Source of the DNA: Odontesthes bonariensis
Taxonomy: Eukaryota; Chordata; Actinopteri; Atheriniformes; Atherinopsidae
Reading direction: 5' to 3'
DNA: 64,000 nt
NCBI RefSeq assembly: GCF_027942865.1
Contig: NC_134514.1
Coordinates: 1,320,169 to 1,384,168, forward strand
Shown here piece after piece: positions 53,224 to 64,000 of this stretch. A model generated the notes under the pieces. It was given only the letters and a program-made list of their open reading frames with translations, was not told where the DNA came from and searched no databases. The position numbers were made by a program, and so were the translations under genes. Every line of letters begins with the position of its first letter. Position 1 is the first letter of the stretch.

Positions 53224-54180
53224 ATGTTGAATTCAACATTCTCACCTTTTTCATACTTCATTCTTGGAGCTTATATGGATGTTGGAAGATTGAAATACTT
53301 GTACTTTGTAATAACTGCAGTACTGTACATTACAATTATTGTTGCCAACGGGTGGCTCATCGTGGTTATCGGTGTGAACAGGAGCTTACATGAACCCATG
53401 TACATGTTTCTGTGCAGCCTGTTTGTGAATGAGCTGTATGGTAGTTCAGGGCTGTTTCCATTCCTGCTCATTCAGATCCTCTCTGACGTTCACACTGTTT
53501 CTGCTCCTCTCTGCTTCCTGCAGATCTTCTGTTTGTATTCTTATGTGAAAGTAGAATTTTGTAATTTAGCCGTCATGTCGTATGACAGATATGTTGCCAT
53601 CTGTCACCCTCTGCAGTACCACACGATAATGACACATCACAAGGTGCTTCTGCTCATCGTTCTGCTCTGGTTGTACTCTTCTGTGTCCTTTCTAATTGCT
53701 TTAATGTTGAACATCCGTCTGAGACTGTGTGGAAACGTGTTGAACAGCACCTTCTGTCGTAACTACCCTGTGGTTAAGTTGGCGTGTTCAGACACCAAAG
53801 TGAACAACATTTATGGGCTTTTTGGCACCATGCTCACTGTGGTGGTCCCTCTGCTTCCCATCCTTTTTTCTTACACAAAGATCCTGAGAGTTTGCTCTTC
53901 TGGTTCCAGACAGACGAGACAGAAAGCCGCCAGCACCTGCACGCCACATCTGGTTTCGCTGCTTAACTTTTCCTTCGGCTGCTTGTTTGAAATACTCCAG
54001 AGTAGATTTGATATGAGCAACGTGCCCAGCCTGCTGCAGATCCTGATGTCTTTATATTTTGTGATCCTTCAGCCTCTTCTGAATCCTCTCATGTACGGAA
54101 TGCAAACATCTAAAATCAGAAATTTATGTAAAGATGTATTTTATAGGAAGAAGCTGACGGATCACACCGCGCCCACGTAA
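53224..54180 (+). CDS. Olfactory receptor OR7 (divergent)
   Basis: A 318-residue odorant GPCR. The start MLNSTF is chosen because the acceptor ends at 53213; in-frame ATGs at 53152 and 53164 precede that acceptor. It has an NST site, LHEPMY, MSYDRYVAICHPL, FSYTKILRVCSSGS, KAASTC and, in TM7, NPLMYGM. It is clearly divergent from the other ORs except for a 168-bp block (53356-53523) that is about 97 percent identical to OR5 at the DNA level. The C-terminus is FYRKKLTDHTAPT. A hAT element lies only about 35 bases after the stop, so the 3' UTR is replaced. Confidence 0.95.
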   Translation: MLNSTFSPFSYFILGAYMDVGRLKYLYFVITAVLYITIIVANGWLIVVIGVNRSLHEPMYMFLCSLFVNELYGSSGLFPFLLIQILSDVHTVSAPLCFLQIFCLYSYVKVEFCNLAVMSYDRYVAICHPLQYHTIMTHHKVLLLIVLLWLYSSVSFLIALMLNIRLRLCGNVLNSTFCRNYPVVKLACSDTKVNNIYGLFGTMLTVVVPLLPILFSYTKILRVCSSGSRQTRQKAASTCTPHLVSLLNFSFGCLFEILQSRFDMSNVPSLLQILMSLYFVILQPLLNPLMYGMQTSKIRNLCKDVFYRKKLTDHTAPT

Positions 54181-54214
54181 AGCAAAATGTCACTAAATTT
54201 CTTAGTAGTATTAC

Positions 54215-56177
54215 CATAGATATGTATAGAATGGCTAGATGTGTTACGTCTGAGTTTAGAACGTCCGCACAAGTCGGCCATCTTACCACAGGGTGAGATG
54301 TCCGGGAGACAGTCAAACCTGAGGTAACCATAGTTACGGTAAGTGATCTGCTCTGATGCTATTACTCTTATCTCGCAGAAATCTCCACCATTTTACACTA
54401 TTTTACAAACTAAAAGACCCTGTGCGATATTTTATTTATCCGGTCATCTGTGCAATAATTCACGTCACTACTGTGCAATATCTTATCTATTTATGGTCAG
54501 ACTGTGTGCATACAATGTGTAATTAACACAAGTGTAGTGCAATATGGGCAATAACTCAACCATACTGCTACAACTTATTTTATTTAACTCTCTTTACTTT
54601 GTATGTCTTGTATAGCCTATATTCTTTTTTACACTTTGTTTTACATTATTCTATATTAATTATATTTTAATGATATATTATATTAATTATTCTATATTAT
54701 ACTGTATTTTAGATTTATAGAGATCCTATGTGTGTGTTTGGAGCTACTGGGGACTTGAATTTCCCTGAGGGAGTCATCCCAAGGGATAAATAAAGTTGAG
54801 TCATAGGGCAAATAAACGTGAAATATTTACGTTTTTATTTTAAAAAATAAATATGGAAATTCGTCTGTAGTGTGATAGTTAGCTTACTTCTTTGATGTTT
54901 ATAATAACCAGGGCTCTAAATTAACTTAACAGTTTCTAAAGTTACCAGCAAATCAGAATTTCCACTAGCCACATATTTTTCCGTGCAAAAAAGACAGATG
55001 AGAGCCACTGAATTCATTTGATCAATTTATTAACTAAAGCTTTAAATTAATTTTACAGTGAAATCGGGAATGTATATCCAATTAAAATAATTACAATAAT
55101 TAAACTTACATACAAACAAAACTTATTCTAACATTTCATTACTCCTCAACCCTCACATACTATTCAGGGTCACATTTTTTGTACATAAAAAAAAAAAAAA
55201 AAACTTTAAAACTGATTTATATTCATGTAAACCCTGAATCTACAAAAATGGAAATATTTAACAACTTTCTAATCATGTTTTAGTGCAGATAATACACAAA
55301 ATTAAACACAAAACTATGTGCAGAGACTAATTATGAGGGGGATAATGTGAAATGCTTAAACATCGTCCGAGCTCTCTGAACTGTCTTCGGACCCATCTAA
55401 ATCAGTTCCATTTTTCCCTTTTCTCACTAAGTGTGGCCGGCGTGTGCGCAAACTGTCACCATGCAAGATTTCTATGGCTTTGCGTGGGTCGAAGTCTTTG
55501 ATGTCTGGTGAGCACAATTGTGTTTTCAAGAGGTCAGCGAGTGTCTCCCCTTCAGGCTTGGGCGGACATTCGGCAATGCTGACAGAACATTACGTTGTTT
55601 TCGTGATTATACACGAGCCACTCACGACCAGTTAGCCATTTACAGTTAAATTTCCTTTTTGTTTTGCGAGGTTCAATATCATCCTCCTCCCCTCCTTTGG
55701 CAGGCATATGTTTTCTCTTCACGGCCGGCTGTCCCAACCATCGCCACATTTTGTTGGTGTTTGCGTCTGTATTTGTATTTGTACCGGCGTCTATCGTATT
55801 TCCAAACCAAGAGTGACCCACGCCCGCTCCCCTTTTACGGCAGCCTTGGCGGATACGTCCCGCACATAGACTGTATATAATAATTTCGCGTCCCGCGAAA
55901 TAGATGGTAAAGTTCCTCATTTATCATCGGCCAAGCCGGCTAGTGAGTTTTTTTTAATACACGCCCGAATTTGGCGGGTGTTAATTTAGAGCCCTGATAA
56001 TAACCTAAATGTTTGAGAATTAAGCAAGTTATGTCTTGAATGTTTGAATGTTTCACCATCAACACAATGTTGTCGGCGAGAGAGTTGCCTGTGGTAAGAT
56101 GGCGGCCATCTGGGGACGTTCGACTCCGTTGAGCAGCAACGCGGACGAGACATCTAGCCATTCTATACATATCTATG
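54215..56177. mobile_element. hAT element (outer) with 8-bp target duplication
   Basis: The ends CATAGATATGTATAGAATGG and its inverse are flanked by AGTATTAC (54207-54214 and 56178-56185). The inverted ends extend through GGCTAGATGT. The interior holds a second hAT and a LINE-like 3' UTR fragment (about 54720-54800, GGGATAAATAAAG). No transposase of its own is recognised. Confidence 0.85.
54909..55996 (-). mobile_element. hAT element (inner) with partial transposase gene
   Basis: The ends CAGGGCTCTAAATTAA and its inverse are flanked by ATAATAAC (54901-54908 and 55997-56004). The minus strand codes for an N-terminal TTF-type zinc-finger segment (KRKFNCKWLTGREWLVYN, then MFCQHCRM). Shortly after, in another frame, comes an acidic C-terminus (EGETLADLLKTQL, FDPRKAIEILHG, SSESSDDV, stop near 55355). 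The catalytic middle is absent, so this is an internally deleted, non-autonomous copy of a ZNF862-like hAT. Confidence 0.85.
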
Positions 56178-56190
56178 AGTATTACTTTAA

Positions 56191-57260
56191 CCCTTGTGCG
56201 GTCTTAACATTGTGTTTACTCCCCTTTATCCTATGGGTAAAAAATGACCCGCCCTACCAAAGCCCCAAAATAAAGCAACTTAATTGAATTTTAAATCCAA
56301 AATCTATTTTGTATGATGAAACCACCTGTTATTTATCTATTCAACTCAATTCAATACATGTTTTATCATGTATTTTTGTTACACAATACAAAAGACAATC
56401 ACCAGTTTTCAGGATCACTTTTTTTTTTTTTTAAACCACAAACCAACTGTCAGTTGGACCAACAGTTTCCTTGTTTTCTCAGTTTTCTTTTACATAATAA
56501 AGGTTTATTATTGCTATTATATAAATGTGAAATAATTACTTCTGAATTAATTATATTGAAAGGGAAAAAAACACTTATTTCTGGTGTTTAAATGTTTTTA
56601 TAATTCACAGGTAAAAAATGACCCAAAAGACAATCTTTGTATCCTAGTTGTCACGCTTCTGCAAGGAACCCAAAGTGACACCAACTGGTAAAGAACAAGT
56701 TTATTGGTGATGCAGGTGGTTTGAGAGAAATGGCTGGGCTGGCAGGCGGGCAGGCAGGAACACATGTTGGTCCAGAACTGGATAAAGAAGGTTAGAATTA
56801 GTAACTGATGTGAATTTAACAGCGCTTAGGCTAGATGTCGCTTCGACAAACCGTGAGGTAGAATGACGATCCGGCAGAGACTGAAGGCAAGACAGGAACT
56901 AAATACAGGCTGGGTGATGAGCTGACGGAAACCAGGTGGCTTGATTGAAGCAGCAGGGCAGGTGTGGAGTGGCAGGTAAGCAGATCCAAAGTGACAGTGT
57001 AGGGGAAAGGAAAAAGTAACAAACATACAAGAGACAAAGACAAACACAAAACATAAAAACTGTCACGAAGCTGGCCTTGTGACACTAGTGGTGTACAGCC
57101 CACATGGAAACATACACAAAAATAAAGCATGACTTTTTCTAATGATGGGGTCCCTTTAGGAAAAGTCATGAAATTTCAAGTTGGAAAAAGATAGTTTAAG
57201 GTATTTTTTCTACAGCTAAACATGGTCGTGGGTCACTTTTGACCTGCAACCACAAGAGGG
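56191..57260. mobile_element. piggyBac-like element, non-autonomous, with nested solo LTR
   Basis: Flanked by TTAA (56187-56190 and 57261-57264). The ends are CCCTTGTGCGGTC and CACAAGAGGG, with GGGTCA-type motifs near both ends, as in fish piggyBac/Looper. No transposase is seen. It begins one base after the outer hAT's target duplication. Confidence 0.8.
56649..57084 (-). mobile_element. Solo LTR in piggyBac-like element (fossil)
   Basis: A 436-bp block with TGTCAC...GTGACA ends, flanked by CTAGT (56644-56648 and 57085-57089). On the minus strand an AATAAA signal lies near its 3' end and a TGTATTTAG box upstream. Probably a Ty3/gypsy solo LTR. Confidence 0.85.
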
Positions 57261-57276
57261 TTAAATGATGTGAAAG

Positions 57277-60200
57277 TCTTTTTAACTAGAACTCTTGTCG
57301 TATGGCTGAGTTATGAGTTCTCCAAAATAGGGCAGATTTTGGCATTTTTGGCTCGTTAAGTGCTTTTCAATCGAATTTCCCATTGAATTTTGGGCTTCTC
57401 AGTGAACCGTACCAAGCTGTCAGTGATGGTTTCACCATCTTTGCTGGTGATTTCAATCATGTCGACCTCAAAACTGTGTTTCCAAAATTACATCAGCATA
57501 TTGACTTTCCAACTAGAGAAAACAATACCTTGGACCTGGTCTACACTCCACACAAGGGAGCTTACAAGGCCACCCCCCTCCCCCACTTCGGACTGTCTGA
57601 CCATTAAACTGTTATGCTAATGCCTGCATACAGACAAAGAGTGAAAGCCACCAAACCGACTCAAAAGCAGGTAAGAGTGTGGCCAGATGGGGCCTCCTCT
57701 GCTCTTCAAGATTGCTTTGACACAACAGACTGGGAGATGTTTAAGTAGTCAGCCACCTACAACAACCAGATTGACATAGAGGAATACACAGACACTGTTA
57801 CCTCTTACATCACCAAGTGCATAGACGATGTGACTCAAACAAAGAACATCATCACCCGGGCTAACTGGAAGCCATGGCTAACAAGCGACGTCCTCAGGCT
57901 GCTAAAGGCCAGAGACAAGGCCTTCAGAGCTGGGGATAAATCCGGCTTGAGAACAGCGAGAGCCAACCTGTCCCGTGGCATCAAGAAAGAAAAACAGGAC
58001 TACACCCACAAGATAACAGCCCACTTCAAACACAGCAATAACGCACAGAGTGTATGGCTAGGCATTCAGGCCATTACCGACTACAAGCCCACGCAACAGA
58101 GCTGTGAAAGCAGCATCCCTTTGCTTGAAGAGCTGAATCGCTTCTATGCACGATTTGATGCACAGAACAAAATGTGCCCACAGAAGACCCCACCCCCCCA
58201 CACGATCAGACACTGTGCCTCTCTGCCGCAAGCGTGAAGAGAACACTCGCCGCCATCAACACCCGTAAGGCAACAGGGCCGGACAACATCCCGGTCGTGT
58301 GCTTAAGGACTGCGCAGAGGAGCTTAAAGATGTCCTCACAGACATTTTTAACACCTCCATAGCACAAGCCATCGTACCATCCTGTTTCAAAGCTGCCACA
58401 ATCATACCTGTGCCGAAGAAATCTGCTCCATCCTGCCTCAATGACTACCGCCCTGTGGCACTGACACCCATAGTCATGAAGTGCTTTGAACGGCTTGTCA
58501 TGTCAAACATCACATCCATCCTCCCCACCCTGGACCCCTACCAGTTTTCACACAGAGCCAAAAGGTGTACAGAGGATGCCATCTGCTCTGCTCTCCACCC
58601 AGCCCTCACCCATCTGGACAAAAGAGACTCATACGCAAGAATGCTGTTCATTGACTTCAGTTCTGCATTCAACACTATTATTCCACAACAACTCATCTGC
58701 AAACTGGACAAACTAGGTCTCAGCACCTCCCTCTGGCTACTAGACTTCCTCAGTCAGAGGCCCCAAGCAGTACGTGTCGGCAACAACATCTCGAACAGCA
58801 TCACACTGAGCACAGGGGCCCCCCAAGGCTGCATGCTCAGTCCACTGCTCTTCACCCTGCTGACACATGATTGCAAAACAACCTATAGCAATAAGCACAT
58901 AGTGAAGTTTGCTGACGACACAACCCTGGTGGGTCTCATCACCAAAGGAGACGAGACCCAATACAGGAATGAGGTCAACTCTTTGACCAAGTGGAGCAGA
59001 GACAACAACCTTCTGCTGAACGTCAGCAAAACCAAGGAGATCATTGTCGACTTCCGGAGAGGCCACACCCAACACCTGCCACTGACCATTGACGGTGCTG
59101 CTGTGGAGAGAGTAAGCAGCACCAAATTCCTGGGGGTGCACATTGGTGAAGACCTCTCCTGGACCACCAACACTACAGCAATGACAAAGAAAGCCCAGAA
59201 GCGCCTCTACTTCCTGCGTTAACTCAGGCATGCAGGTGCTCCACCACCCATCATGACCACATTTTACAGAGGCACCATTGAGAGCATCCTCACCAGCTGT
59301 ATCACAGTGTGGGGCGGGAGCTGCACGGACTGTGACAGGAAGGCCCTGCAGCGCATTGTGAATGCAGCTGGAAGGATCAGTGGTGCTACCCTCCCCTCCT
59401 GAAAGACACTTACACCACCCGCAAGGCTATCACAATTGTGAGCGACGCAAGCCATCCCGCCCACAATCTGTTCAACCTCCTGCCCTCTGGGAGGAAGTAC
59501 AGAAGCCTGTCTGCTTACACCACCAGACTCACCAACAGCTTCATACACCAGGCTGTCAGGATGCTTAATTCACTCCCTTCCCTTATCCCAATTAGGCCTA
59601 AATAACACCCAGGTTCCTTTTTTTTCAACCCTGAACCCACACAAGGACTGCCCTGCACTATCATGCTGCTACCACTGATCACACTTGCACTATCAGGCCA
59701 TTTGCACAACTAGGTACAACAGAAACTACCATTTTTCTCCTGTGCCTATCCTTGCACTCAATTTGCCATCTTTGCACTATTCAGTTTTCAGGATTTGACT
59801 GTCTGCACCTTTTACAATCCTCTCAAGTCCTGCTGCCACCCATACACTGGGTACACTGTGTCTTACTCTGTCACTTTTACTTTTAAATACTTATTTGCCT
59901 TTTACTGTTTACCTGAGGTTACTTGAAGGTTACTTGAATGTTTTTAATTGAATGGTTTGAATGTTTTACTTGCGTGTTGGATGTTGGCTGAACTGTTGGA
60001 TATTTGGCTCTTGTTTTGTCTACCTAAATGTCAGAAATGTCTTGTGTACACCGTGGTGATGGAGAGAAACAAAATTTTGATTCCTTTGTATGTTTGGAAC
60101 ATATGAAAGAATTGACAAATAAAACTAACTTGAACTTGAACTTCTGCGAGAACCAAAATTCCTAAGACAGGTCTGATGAAGACAGTTATGTCATTTTTAT

Positions 60201-61255
60201 CAAGGTCCTGTTTAAAGTACAGCTTTTATGGCATTTTCAAAATGGCCTCGGTAAGTGCTTTTCAATCGATTTTCCCATTGCATTGTGGGTATTTTCAAAC
60301 TTCCCCTCACTATCAGTTTAAAGGAGAAAAGCAGATCAGATTTATAACATGAAGCTGTTTTAACAGGGCATCCATCTTGGCTCTGCCCTCATAAGCAGTC
60401 TTAGAACAGAACAGGCTAACAAGGCGTTGCCCCGGTAACAGGAGCAGCTGCGGCTCGTCTGTTTTAGACAGAGAGCAAACTGACATATGTGCACACACTA
60501 TGGCTTCTTAAAATTGCACTATAATTTTGATTCTCGAACAAACGGTCGCTGTTCGAAAAGTAAAGCCGTATCCGAATAATTCTTGAACCGTCAGCGCCCC
60601 AAGAGACGGCAGAAGCCAGCGGTGTAATTTTCATTCGCCTACTATCTGTTTCTCATTTTTTATGGAAGTTTTAAAATAATTTTTCACCTGAATCTTATGA
60701 TTGTAGGCCTTTATAATGGAAATGGAGAGGTGACTCTCTGCGCTCAGAGGCAATTTGTGAGAAATCTGTGAGGCAGAGCTCAATGAGTGTAACTTTGTGT
60801 GAAAGAGGACAAAAATACCTGCATTTTGAAGTAAAATTTGTCCTGATCGGGCAGAAATTTCGAACATGAGAGACATTTGTTTGAGGAATTGGTGCAGTAT
60901 CAATTTTTGAGTGAGAAGCAGAGTTGGAGAGACACCTCAGCTGAGATGTAGTCCTCCTAAAATGTAAACTGCTGTTGTGTAAAAGCTGTATAATGTATCA
61001 ACAAACCCTGTAGTTCAGTTAAAGCTGAGAGTCTCCTCTCACATATAAACTTTGAATGAGGTCTGTGCGATGCTGTATGGCTGAGTTATAAGGCCTCCAA
61101 ATTAGGGTAGTTTTTTAATTGTCAATGCATTTTCCCATCCACAATTTTCCCACTTTTTCCCATTTTGCCGGAATTCCTTTCGACTAATGAGAACCAAACG
61201 TTATAGCACACCGATCGACGTAAAAAGCACGCAGCGGTGTGCTTTTTATGTTGTT
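57277..61255 (+). repeat. R repeat, copy 4, split by a LINE
   Basis: The left part is 57290-57399 and the right part 60141-61255. Joining motifs are the same as in copy 5 (GAATTTTGGGCTTCT then GCGAGAACCAAAATTCC). No gene is seen in the R sequence. Confidence 0.75.
57400..60140 (+). mobile_element. LINE (type D, CR1/Rex1-like), 2.7 kb, 5'-truncated
   Basis: Flanked by CTTCT (57395-57399 and 60141-60145). It starts inside the endonuclease (FAGDFNHVDLKT, then NNTLDLVYT and GLSDH with the catalytic His). The linker (NIITRANWKPWLTSDVLRLL) is followed by a reverse transcriptase with [46 protein letters not shown] and [12 protein letters not shown], then [15 protein letters not shown] and the C-terminus with LLPSGRKYRS. 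The 3' tail is TTGAAC repeats. Stops lie near 57606, 57747 and 59221, with frameshifts near 58180 and 58290, so it is dead. Confidence 0.88.
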
Positions 61256-61282
61256 CAGAGATGGTTTATCCAGTTTAACAAA

Positions 61283-62945
61283 CTAGAAAATTTCTGAAGA
61301 AATTTTGATGGGTGCCAATCTACTGCCCACCCTATCAACAAATCCTTTAGTTCAGTTGAAGCTGAGAGTCTCCTGTCACATGTAAACTTTGAATGAGGTC
61401 TGTGTGATGTCGTATGGCTGAGTTATGAGGCCTCCAAAATAGGGCAGATTTTGGCATTTTTGGCTTGTTAAGTGCTTTTCGATCGAATTTCCCATTGAAT
61501 TTTGGGCTTCTGCGAAAACCAAAATTCCTAAGACAGGTCTGATGAAGACAGTTATATGTCATGGGACTATGTTTTTAGGTCATGTTTAGTTTTAGATCAC
61601 GTTTTAGTCACGTCTTAGTTTTCCCATGTTTTAGTTTCATTCAAGTCACCTGCACTCGTTTCCATCAGCTGCACTCATCAGTTCCCCACAGTATTTAAGT
61701 TCCCTGTTTGCCATCAGTTTTTGTGAGATCCTTGCACCATACTTATGCACCATCACGCCACGTCAAGTTTTTCAAAGTTAAGTATTTATCCATGCCATGC
61801 TAAGTTGTTTTTTTGTTCCAAGTCTTGTTAATGTTTCATTTGATTCCACAGTTTAAGTTTCTTTGTTATCCGGCTCAACCGCGCCTTTTGTTTGTTTCCT
61901 TGTTTTTGTAAAATAAATCTAGTTTGCGTTTTGAAGTCCGCATCCGTGTCCTTCTCATCCACCAACCCTGACATTATGTCATTAATATCAAGGTCCTGTT
62001 TGAAATACAGCTTTTATGGCATTTTCAAAATGGCCTCGGTAAGTGCTTTTCAATCGATTTTCCAATTGCATTGTGGGTATTTTCAAACTTCCCCTCACTA
62101 TCAGTTTAAAGGAGAAAAGCAGATCAGATTTATAACATAAAGCTGTTATAACAGGGCATCCATCTTGGCTCTGCCCTCATAAGCAGTCTTAGAACAGAGC
62201 AGGCTAACAAGGCGTTGCCATGGTAACAGGAGCAGGTCAGTGACGTCTGTGTCTCTGACATGTACGCTCACTATGGCTTCTTAAAATTGCACTATAATTT
62301 TGACTGCACTCGACTGTCTCAAACAAACGGTCTTTGTTCGAAAAATAAAAGTGGTATCCGAATAATTCTTGAACCGTCAGCGCCCCAAGAGACGGCAGAA
62401 GCCAGCGGTATAATTTTCATTCGGATATTATCTGTTTCTCATTTTTTATGGCAGTTTTAAAATAATTTTTCACTTGAATTTTATGATTGTAGGCGTTTAT
62501 AATGGAAATGGAGAGTCGACCTCTGCGCTCAGAGGCAATTTGTGAGGAATCTGTGAGGCAGAGCTCAATGAGTGTGACTTTGTGTGAAAGAGGACAAAAA
62601 TACCTGCATTTTGAAGTAAAATTTGTCCAGATCGGGCAGATATTTTGGACATGAGAGACATTTGTTTGAGGAATTGGTGCAGTATCAATTTTTGAGTGAG
62701 AAGCAGAGTGGGAGAGACACCTCAGCTGAGATGTAATCTTTCTAAATAATAAACTGCTGTTGTGTCAAAGCTGTATAATGTATCAACAAACCCTATAGTT
62801 CAGTTAAAGCTGAAAGTCTCCTGTCACATATAAACTTTGAATGAGGTCTGTGCGATGCTGTATGGCTGAGTTATAAGGCCTCTAATATAGGGTAGTTTTT
62901 GGCAGTTGGCGCCACAATTTTCCCACTTTTTCCCATTTTGAGAGA
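61283..62945 (+). repeat. R repeat, copy 5, split by a solo LTR
   Basis: Left edge GAAATTTTGATGGGTGCCAA near 61300. The interior is interrupted at 61557-61973 and continues to about 62945, where it is cut off before the usual right end. Confidence 0.75.
61557..61973 (+). mobile_element. Solo LTR in R repeat (fossil)
   Basis: A 417-bp block begins TGTCATGGGACTATG and ends CCAACCCTGACA. A CAGTATTTAAG box lies near 61686 and AAATAAA near 61912. The flanks TTATA and TTATG differ at one base from a 5-bp duplication. The uninterrupted sequence is seen at 60188 (GACAGTTATGTCATTTTTAT). Confidence 0.8.
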
Positions 62946-63781
62946 GAGCCCAAAGAGCTAGCACATAGAGCGTGTTTTGAGAATCTACACCAACATATGA
63001 CATAAATACTGATGTATAAGTCAAATATTTTGAAAGACTTAACTATTCATATTGAGCTACATCCTGCTTCTTCTGCTTATTTATTCACAGGCTTGAATGA
63101 CGCAGACATATATCTGAATTTAAATGTTGTGGGTACAGTGAGGAACAACTTTAAGTTAACAGATTTGAACAGCTGTGGTGGAGATTGAATGTGAGATGAT
63201 TTTGATCAGAAGGTAGAAAGAATATGCTTGGAGTACTTGACCAAACACAAATGTTCCTCTTTGTTAGCCCACACAAATGTATCAAGTTCTCTTTACGTAC
63301 TACATCGTGAACAGGGCTGTTTTGGAAGATAAAATATCTTCCTGATAAATCATTTAGCCTCTGATTCAAACAGATATTTGCTGTATAAATGATTGTGATT
63401 CACACAAAAAAGAAATCTCCATCAGTGCTGCATTTAATACGGTCGATCACAGCATTCTGTGACAGAGACTTCAACATGTTATTGGGATTAAAGGCCTTTC
63501 CTGATCAGCAGGGAAACAAAGCCGACACAAAAGTGGGTGGAAAAAAGGGACAGAAGTGGATGTGTTCAGTTGGGGGGGGGCAGAGATGGTGGGAAACTAA
63601 AACACCAGTGGGAACTTTCATAATGAGGCAACTCAGCAGCTGCTGTCACCCTCTGCTGAAAAGTTAAAAGATGTTGAGGAAGTTGAAATGTTTCAGTCGG
63701 CAGAGAGACTGAAGCAGGACAGCAGGTTTGAAGCATGGATGGTCCTCTCAGTGGTGGCTTTGTGTGTGTTTTATCTTTCAG
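62946..63781. other. Unique-looking sequence before OR8
   Basis: No repeat or gene is recognised. A likely splice acceptor (GTTTTATCTTTCAG) ends at 63781, matching the layout before OR2 and OR6. Confidence 0.45.
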
Positions 63782-63884
63782 CGGGAGCTTGTTGAAAAAG
63801 GCAGATTTGAACCAGGAAAAATGCAACAACTTTGTTTCACAGAACATGAACTCATTCTTTGTTTGATGTGTAGAATGATTCATC

Positions 63885-64000
63885 ATGATGAACACCTCAC
63901 AGGTTTCATATTTCACACTTGGTGGTTACTTTGACCCTGGACTTTTAAAGTACTTTTATTTTATATTCACCCTGTCATTGTATATTTTAATAGTTGGTTC
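63885..64000 (+). CDS. Olfactory receptor OR8, N-terminus (runs off the edge)
   Basis: The start MMNTSQVSYFTLGGYF is followed by DPGLLKYFYFIFTLSLYILI and VG at the window edge, that is the extracellular N-terminus and most of TM1. NTS is the glycosylation site. It resembles OR2 and OR6 at the start (VSYFTLGAYF) and OR3 in TM1. The start follows a putative acceptor by about 103 bases. Whether the rest is intact cannot be seen. Confidence 0.85.
   Translation, partial: MMNTSQVSYFTLGGYFDPGLLKYFYFIFTLSLYILIVG

Overview
The window looks like teleost fish DNA. It carries single-coding-exon olfactory receptor (OR) genes of the fish type, many fish-style non-LTR retrotransposons (L2/CR1-like LINEs with the conserved 'TTTGGATAAAAGC' 3' tail, LINEs ending in TTGCC or TTGAAC repeats, and a LINE with a restriction-like endonuclease), hAT, piggyBac and TTAA-type DNA elements, Ty3/gypsy and retrovirus-like fossils, and long minisatellites. 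No bacterial-style operon, CRISPR array, rRNA or tRNA gene was seen. The species cannot be named from the sequence alone.

Layout: 1-2.5 kb is the 5' half of a minus-strand L2/CR1-like LINE. From 2.5 to 6.4 kb there is a composite of LINE pieces carrying a solo LTR. OR1 (6882-7802) is intact. A REL-endonuclease LINE (8.3-10.0 kb) and a non-coding repeat, here called R (10.0-11.5 kb), precede OR2 (11915-12841). A 24-bp minisatellite, an LTR and chimeric LINE pieces fill 14.6-18.5 kb. OR3 (19454-28501) is split by an 8.1-kb retrovirus-like fossil (20114-28224). A 30-bp minisatellite lies at 29.3-30.4 kb, R repeats with nested DNA elements at 30.5-34.1 kb, and a 23-bp minisatellite at 34.1-35.2 kb. 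An inverted OR fragment (OR4, about 37.0 kb) precedes OR6 (38233-39150). LINE pieces with a Gmr1-like Ty3/gypsy fossil (42.6-45.5 kb) and a 61-bp minisatellite lead to OR5 (48150-49121). LTR pieces, one carrying a TTAA MITE, and chimeric LINEs lead to OR7 (53224-54180). Nested hAT, piggyBac and LTR insertions, a 2.7-kb LINE and R repeats fill 54.2-63.0 kb. The start of OR8 (63885 onward) runs off the right edge.

The host genes are all ORs: five intact (OR1, OR2, OR5, OR6, OR7), one entering from the edge (OR8), one interrupted (OR3) and one inverted remnant (OR4). All whole ones lie on the plus strand. Where the upstream sequence can be judged, the coding exon sits 12-280 bases after a splice acceptor. 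The cluster appears to have grown by segmental duplication that carried repeats along with the genes. Paralogues share a block of about 168 bp (TM2 to the start of TM3) that is nearly identical even in the divergent OR7, which suggests gene conversion. OR1 is a mosaic of an OR5-like front half and an OR2/OR6-like back half.

No novel molecular machine was found. The points most worth following are the conversion tract and mosaic ORs, the OR split by a young LTR element, the repeatedly duplicated chimeric LINE/LTR units, and three minisatellites whose units appear to derive from mobile-element sequence (the 24-, 30- and 55-bp families).
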